Positions 59,572-64,000 of a DNA stretch of 64,000 nt are shown piece by piece. The position numbers and the translations under genes were made by a program. The notes beneath the pieces are model-generated. The model saw only the letters and a list, made by a program, of their open reading frames with translations, had not been told where the DNA came from and made no database searches. Origin of the DNA: Inonotus obliquus (taxonomy: Eukaryota > Basidiomycota > Agaricomycetes > Hymenochaetales > Hymenochaetaceae); assembly GCA_032164295.1 (NCBI GenBank), contig JAJHTX010000007.1:1896501-1960500 (forward strand). Direction: 5' to 3'. The stretch's first letter is position 1. Each line of letters starts with the position of its first letter.

Positions 59572-61599
59572 CGTACACTTCGTCGAGTATCGTTCGAAGG
59601 TATTCTCCAGCCTAGGTATAGGTTTCCTTGTAGTCAAATAGTTTTGCAGTATGCCCATAGTTCCCTGAGGGTGTTTGCAACCCATGCTGCTGTTATCAGT
59701 GATCGGCGGTAAATGTGCGAGATCGCGTCCGGTACCGAAATACCGAGACGAGGGGTGTATGGTTTTAAGTGGGGGAGGGCTAATACGTGCCGGTACTTAA
59801 CCAGTACGGTCACGGTACTTGTTGTCTATGATAAGGGGGAGTTAATGGATGGGCCGGAAGTGAAGGGTATGTGATTCTGGTATGAAAAGGACAGGTTAGA
59901 ATGTGGGAAAAACTTCGGTACAGGTCGGTATGGGAGAGAACGTAGCAAAACAAGAGTCTAATACTGTGGGAAAAACCTCGGTACAGGTCAGTACAGAAAG
60001 AAAGGGGTCGGTACCGTGGGAAAAATGTCGGTACAGGTCGGTACTTGAACGAACGGGTTCGGTATGTGCAGAAACGTTGTAAAACAAAAGCTCAGTACAG
60101 AAACGAAAGGTGGATGTGCAGAACTCAAAGGATAACAAAACGTCGGTACCGTGGGAAAAACGTCGGTACAGGTCGGTACTGCAAGGAAACTGCTAGCACG
60201 GGGTGGTATAGCAAGAAACAGTCTGGGGGAGGCTGGTGGCTGAGAGTGTTGACTGGACTGGGATGGAAACCTGAGCCCTCACACGGGAGGCTAACTCTGA
60301 AGGTTCACTTGAGACGGAACTGGGATGGGACTGGGACGAAGCTTGAGATGAGACTGAGATGGAACTGAGAAGGGGGTGAGGAAACCCGAGCCCTCACGCT
60401 AGAGGCTAGCTCCTAAGATTACCTGGAGAGCTACTACGTACAGGAGGAGATATTTATACTACTGTACCGTAGTTAGCTCATAAGTCCAAAAGGGGAAAGT
60501 AAAAAGGAAGATCAAAACAAAGAAAAATGTCATAAGAAGACTGATTACAGTAGAGCCATCAGGGGGACAACAAGAAAGGGTTAGGGAGGACAAGATACCA
60601 ATGAAAACGTAGCATATAGTATCCCTGGATGAAAAGTCCTCAGGACAAGAGAACTGCACCCCTGCTGATTGATACCGACACGTTCCTGGTGGTACCGGAC
60701 CTGAAAACCTTAACGGATACTGACCCTGAGCTTTCCCAAAGAACCAGCATACATAGTCCAACCATCAGAAATGAATACCAGAGAGGGAGACGTCTGATCC
60801 ATGTCATGAGAGCATGTCGAATTGTCAATTTGTCTTGGTACCGGGTTTCTCGGCACTCGGTACTCTCGGTATTCTCGGTACCGGGTTTCTTGGCGCTCGG
60901 TACCGGTACTCTCGGCGTTCGGTACTTTGAGAAATGGGACCGACGGTTTCTCTGGGTGTGCTGGTGGATACTGGAAGGTGTAGATGGGACTGTACCGTAG
61001 CATGGGGTAAGTGTAGAATGGGATACCGGGGTTGATACCGAGCTCAGCTGCACGTAGTTCTCTTCAGCGGTTCGTAACATAGTCTGCACTGATCTCCGCG
61101 AATGTGCTTGGGCACTCGAGTGCTAATATGTCGTGGATTCCTACTATTGTCCAGTGCATCTTTGGTTGCATGCCTATTGCCGTATCCATTGCTATTGTTG
61201 ACCTCGTGCAATTTCGAATGACCTCCGGGGGATTGTGGTATTCTCGATAAGCTGTTGCTCATTCGCTGGACACATGGTACATCAACATGCCCGTTGCCTC
61301 CCATAGTATTATCTTGTGTAGGTCTTCGATGATCTGTCGCTCTCTTCTGCATTTATAGCAAGCTGTTGGAGGTTGCTGTACTTGCTGCATCGTTTGCGAA
61401 GGTTTAGTGTGATCGTCGGGATTAGCGTTGCTAGCCGATGCTTCTTGATCGTCGGCTTCGGATTGTATTAGATTTGCGTGTTCTCCGCTTCTCGCTGTCG
61501 ATCCTGATCGTAGCCGCTTGTTAAAGTTAACCGGTCCCATCCAGGGTAGTTTCGATCAGTGTTTCTAATCAAATCAAAATTTCAGCACAATCCTTTCAG
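59572..61599 (-). repeat. Module B', second copy, inverted and interrupted
   Basis: Reverse complement of module B. The ORF (start at 61540 on the minus strand) has a TGA after HVSSE where the first copy has CGA, and an R-to-W change from CGG to TGG. It is split by a 1.36 kb insertion at 59711-61066; the sequence resumes at 61067 to 61599 on the other side. Confidence 0.85.
59711..61066 (-). mobile_element. GGTACC-rich non-autonomous element, copy 2
   Basis: A 1.36 kb insert in module B' with a 5-base target duplication GCGGT (59706-59710 and 61067-61071). Read on the minus strand it starts TGAAGAGAAC and ends GCACATTT, matching the ends of copy 1 in the gypsy pol. Dense in GGTACC/CGGTA motifs, including repeated GTGGGAAAAA.GTCGGTACAGG units at about 59905-60180. 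ORFs on either strand follow the repeats and show no domain. Confidence 0.8.
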
Positions 61600-62555
61600 G
61601 CAAGTTTTCCTGCACCAATTATTTCCTATAGAATCATAGCTTAACTTATGATATAGCTTGTACACTGTACTAGCAATGCCCTGGACAAATTTCACGAGAT
61701 TTGAAGCAGGGGTTACATTTATATCAAACAGACAAGTGAAAAACCTCAAGAAAATGTGACAAATCGAGTGATCGATGCAATTACATAATTTGTATTAGCA
61801 TGTGCATAATGTCACTTGTTGTAAACAAATGAGCAATGAAGGCTACGCTTCCCTCCATCTGCACATAAAAAATGATACATAGGACATTAGTACCAAGTAT
61901 AAAAATGGCAGATAGTATATCTAGGATAAGGGAGGAGTGGGAAGGCAGTATTCAAGCTAGTGTGACAAAGTGTCACAAGTGTTCAAAGGAGTTGGTTTTG
62001 CGTGACAGGGACCCCATTTCTTCACATTCTCATATTTATTTTTTCACTCAATTTTTCGCCACCAAAAAATTACACAAGGTGTATCCTGCTGGGAGCTATA
62101 CATACATGTACTTAAAGTGAGAAAAACAATTGTGTGATGGGTGTTATTTTGAAGGATTGAATAGGTGTTTAAAGGACGCGTGAATGACTGTATGCTGCAT
62201 TTTCCTCGTTGACTTGCTTTCCAATAACACTTATCAGATAAGATGACTCTATGCAACTTTGTAATCAGATCCATTAGATAGGATGATCTGTTTAGAATGA
62301 AAATTATGAAATTTCGGAGAGATTGCCGAGCTGACAAAGACAATGGACCGTGACTTCACGTGCAAGATATTTTGCTTCCTATTTATTCACTTCACGATTC
62401 TCATCTCTAGCTTATTCTCCGTCGTATTCCCAGCCATTTTTTCTTCAAGGACTTTTGCACGCTTGCAAAGAGCGTTACCTCTCTCTTCTGCAGTTTTCGT
62501 AGGATCTTCTGCTGGTTCGCAGGTTTTTGGGAATAAGAACCTGAGCACGCGTACG
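61600..62555. other. Old repeat sequence, then TRR1 promoter
   Basis: From 61600 to about 62180 A/T-rich sequence shares GTGTTCAAAGGAG and flanks with 47690-47780 (for example AGCGTGACA/GTGTGACA, CATGACAG/CGTGACAG), and GTGTTTAAAGGACGC at 62165-62179 recurs inverted at 56781-56796. The last 200-300 bases are promoter and 5' leader of the thioredoxin reductase gene. An ATG at 62343 is in frame with it. Confidence 0.5.
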
Positions 62556-63674
<1,119 letters not shown>

Positions 63675-63788
63675 ATTTTCTTTTTTATGATTTCTGTGAT
63701 GATTGTGCGTTTGAAATATCTGCTTAGTTAGAAATACCATCTTGTACTTGACACGTCATTCAAATTATATTCTTCTCCTCTATACACC

Positions 63789-64000
63789 ATGTCCCTCTTC
63801 CAGCTATCCCTCATCCTCTCATTGTCACTCATTCCAACATACATTCTTCAAAAGTATTCATCATACCTACTAAAAGCAAACGAACGACGAAGACAGGTAG
63901 TCTTAAGTTTACTCGGTGTACCAGAATCAGAGCATACACAGCGCAAGCTTGTAGGATTCTTCCATCCTTACTGGTAAGTAATCACTATCCAACACCCAAC
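63789..64000 (+). CDS. ALG11: ALG11 alpha-1,2-mannosyltransferase, first exon (partial)
   Basis: Adds the fourth and fifth mannose to the dolichol-linked glycan on the cytosolic ER face. Only the first exon (63789-63973) and part of the first intron (donor GTAAGT at 63974) are in the window. It has an N-terminal membrane helix, LFQLSLILSLSLIPTYIL, then NERRRQVVLSLLG and KLVGFFHPY; the split codon TG|. would give the HPYC that begins the conserved ALG11 glycosyltransferase domain. The assignment rests on GFFHPY and the membrane anchor, so it is good but not certain. Confidence 0.75.

Overview
The window is nuclear DNA of a filamentous basidiomycete, most likely an agaricomycete. Genes are closely packed on both strands and almost all are cut by many short introns (about 49-125 bp, GT-AG). 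Gene families typical of mushroom-forming fungi are present (DUF6533 membrane proteins, dual Zn2Cys6 regulators, chromodomain Ty3/Gypsy elements). Gene ends given here come from reading splice sites and frame by eye, so single-base errors are possible.

Layout. 1-13 kb: the 3' end of ILV3 (branched-chain amino acids), THI4 (thiamine thiazole), ARO7 (chorismate mutase), a septin-like GTPase, and the mitochondrial methylcrotonoyl-CoA carboxylase beta subunit, followed by a gene-poor 3.4 kb stretch. 13.1-19.5 kb: a second septin-like GTPase that runs in frame, without a stop, into a protein with an Arg/Glu-rich linker and two Zn2Cys6 clusters, a possible GTPase-transcription factor fusion of about 1,937 residues. 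19.9-26.2 kb: NAS2 (proteasome chaperone, PDZ), an unrecognised acidic protein, a Pep12-type syntaxin and a tRNA-Glu(CTC). 26.9-34.5 kb: three tandem DUF6533 seven-helix genes. 35.3-46.8 kb, all on the minus strand: Aurora kinase, an SLP1-type mid-SUN protein, an FMN-dependent 2-hydroxy-acid oxidase, a tetraspanin with a long N-terminal extension, and the V-ATPase proteolipid c.

47-62.3 kb is a nested transposon cluster. A Ty3/Gypsy chromovirus (47783-56598, target duplication CTAGC) has LTRs differing at four bases, all at CpG sites. It carries a solo LTR of another family inside its left LTR and a GGTACC-rich element inside pol. Downstream lies a composite of two inverted-repeat modules (A, B, A', B') with an ORF of unknown function; the second B copy is interrupted by another GGTACC-rich element of the same family as the one in pol. 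The gypsy element has a primer-binding site complementary to the predicted start of its own RNA, as in self-priming Tf1/sushi elements.

62.5-64 kb: cytosolic-type thioredoxin reductase and the first exon of ALG11. Most genes are unrelated housekeeping functions without operon-like logic. The linked sets are the two septin-like paralogues, the DUF6533 array and the transposon nest.
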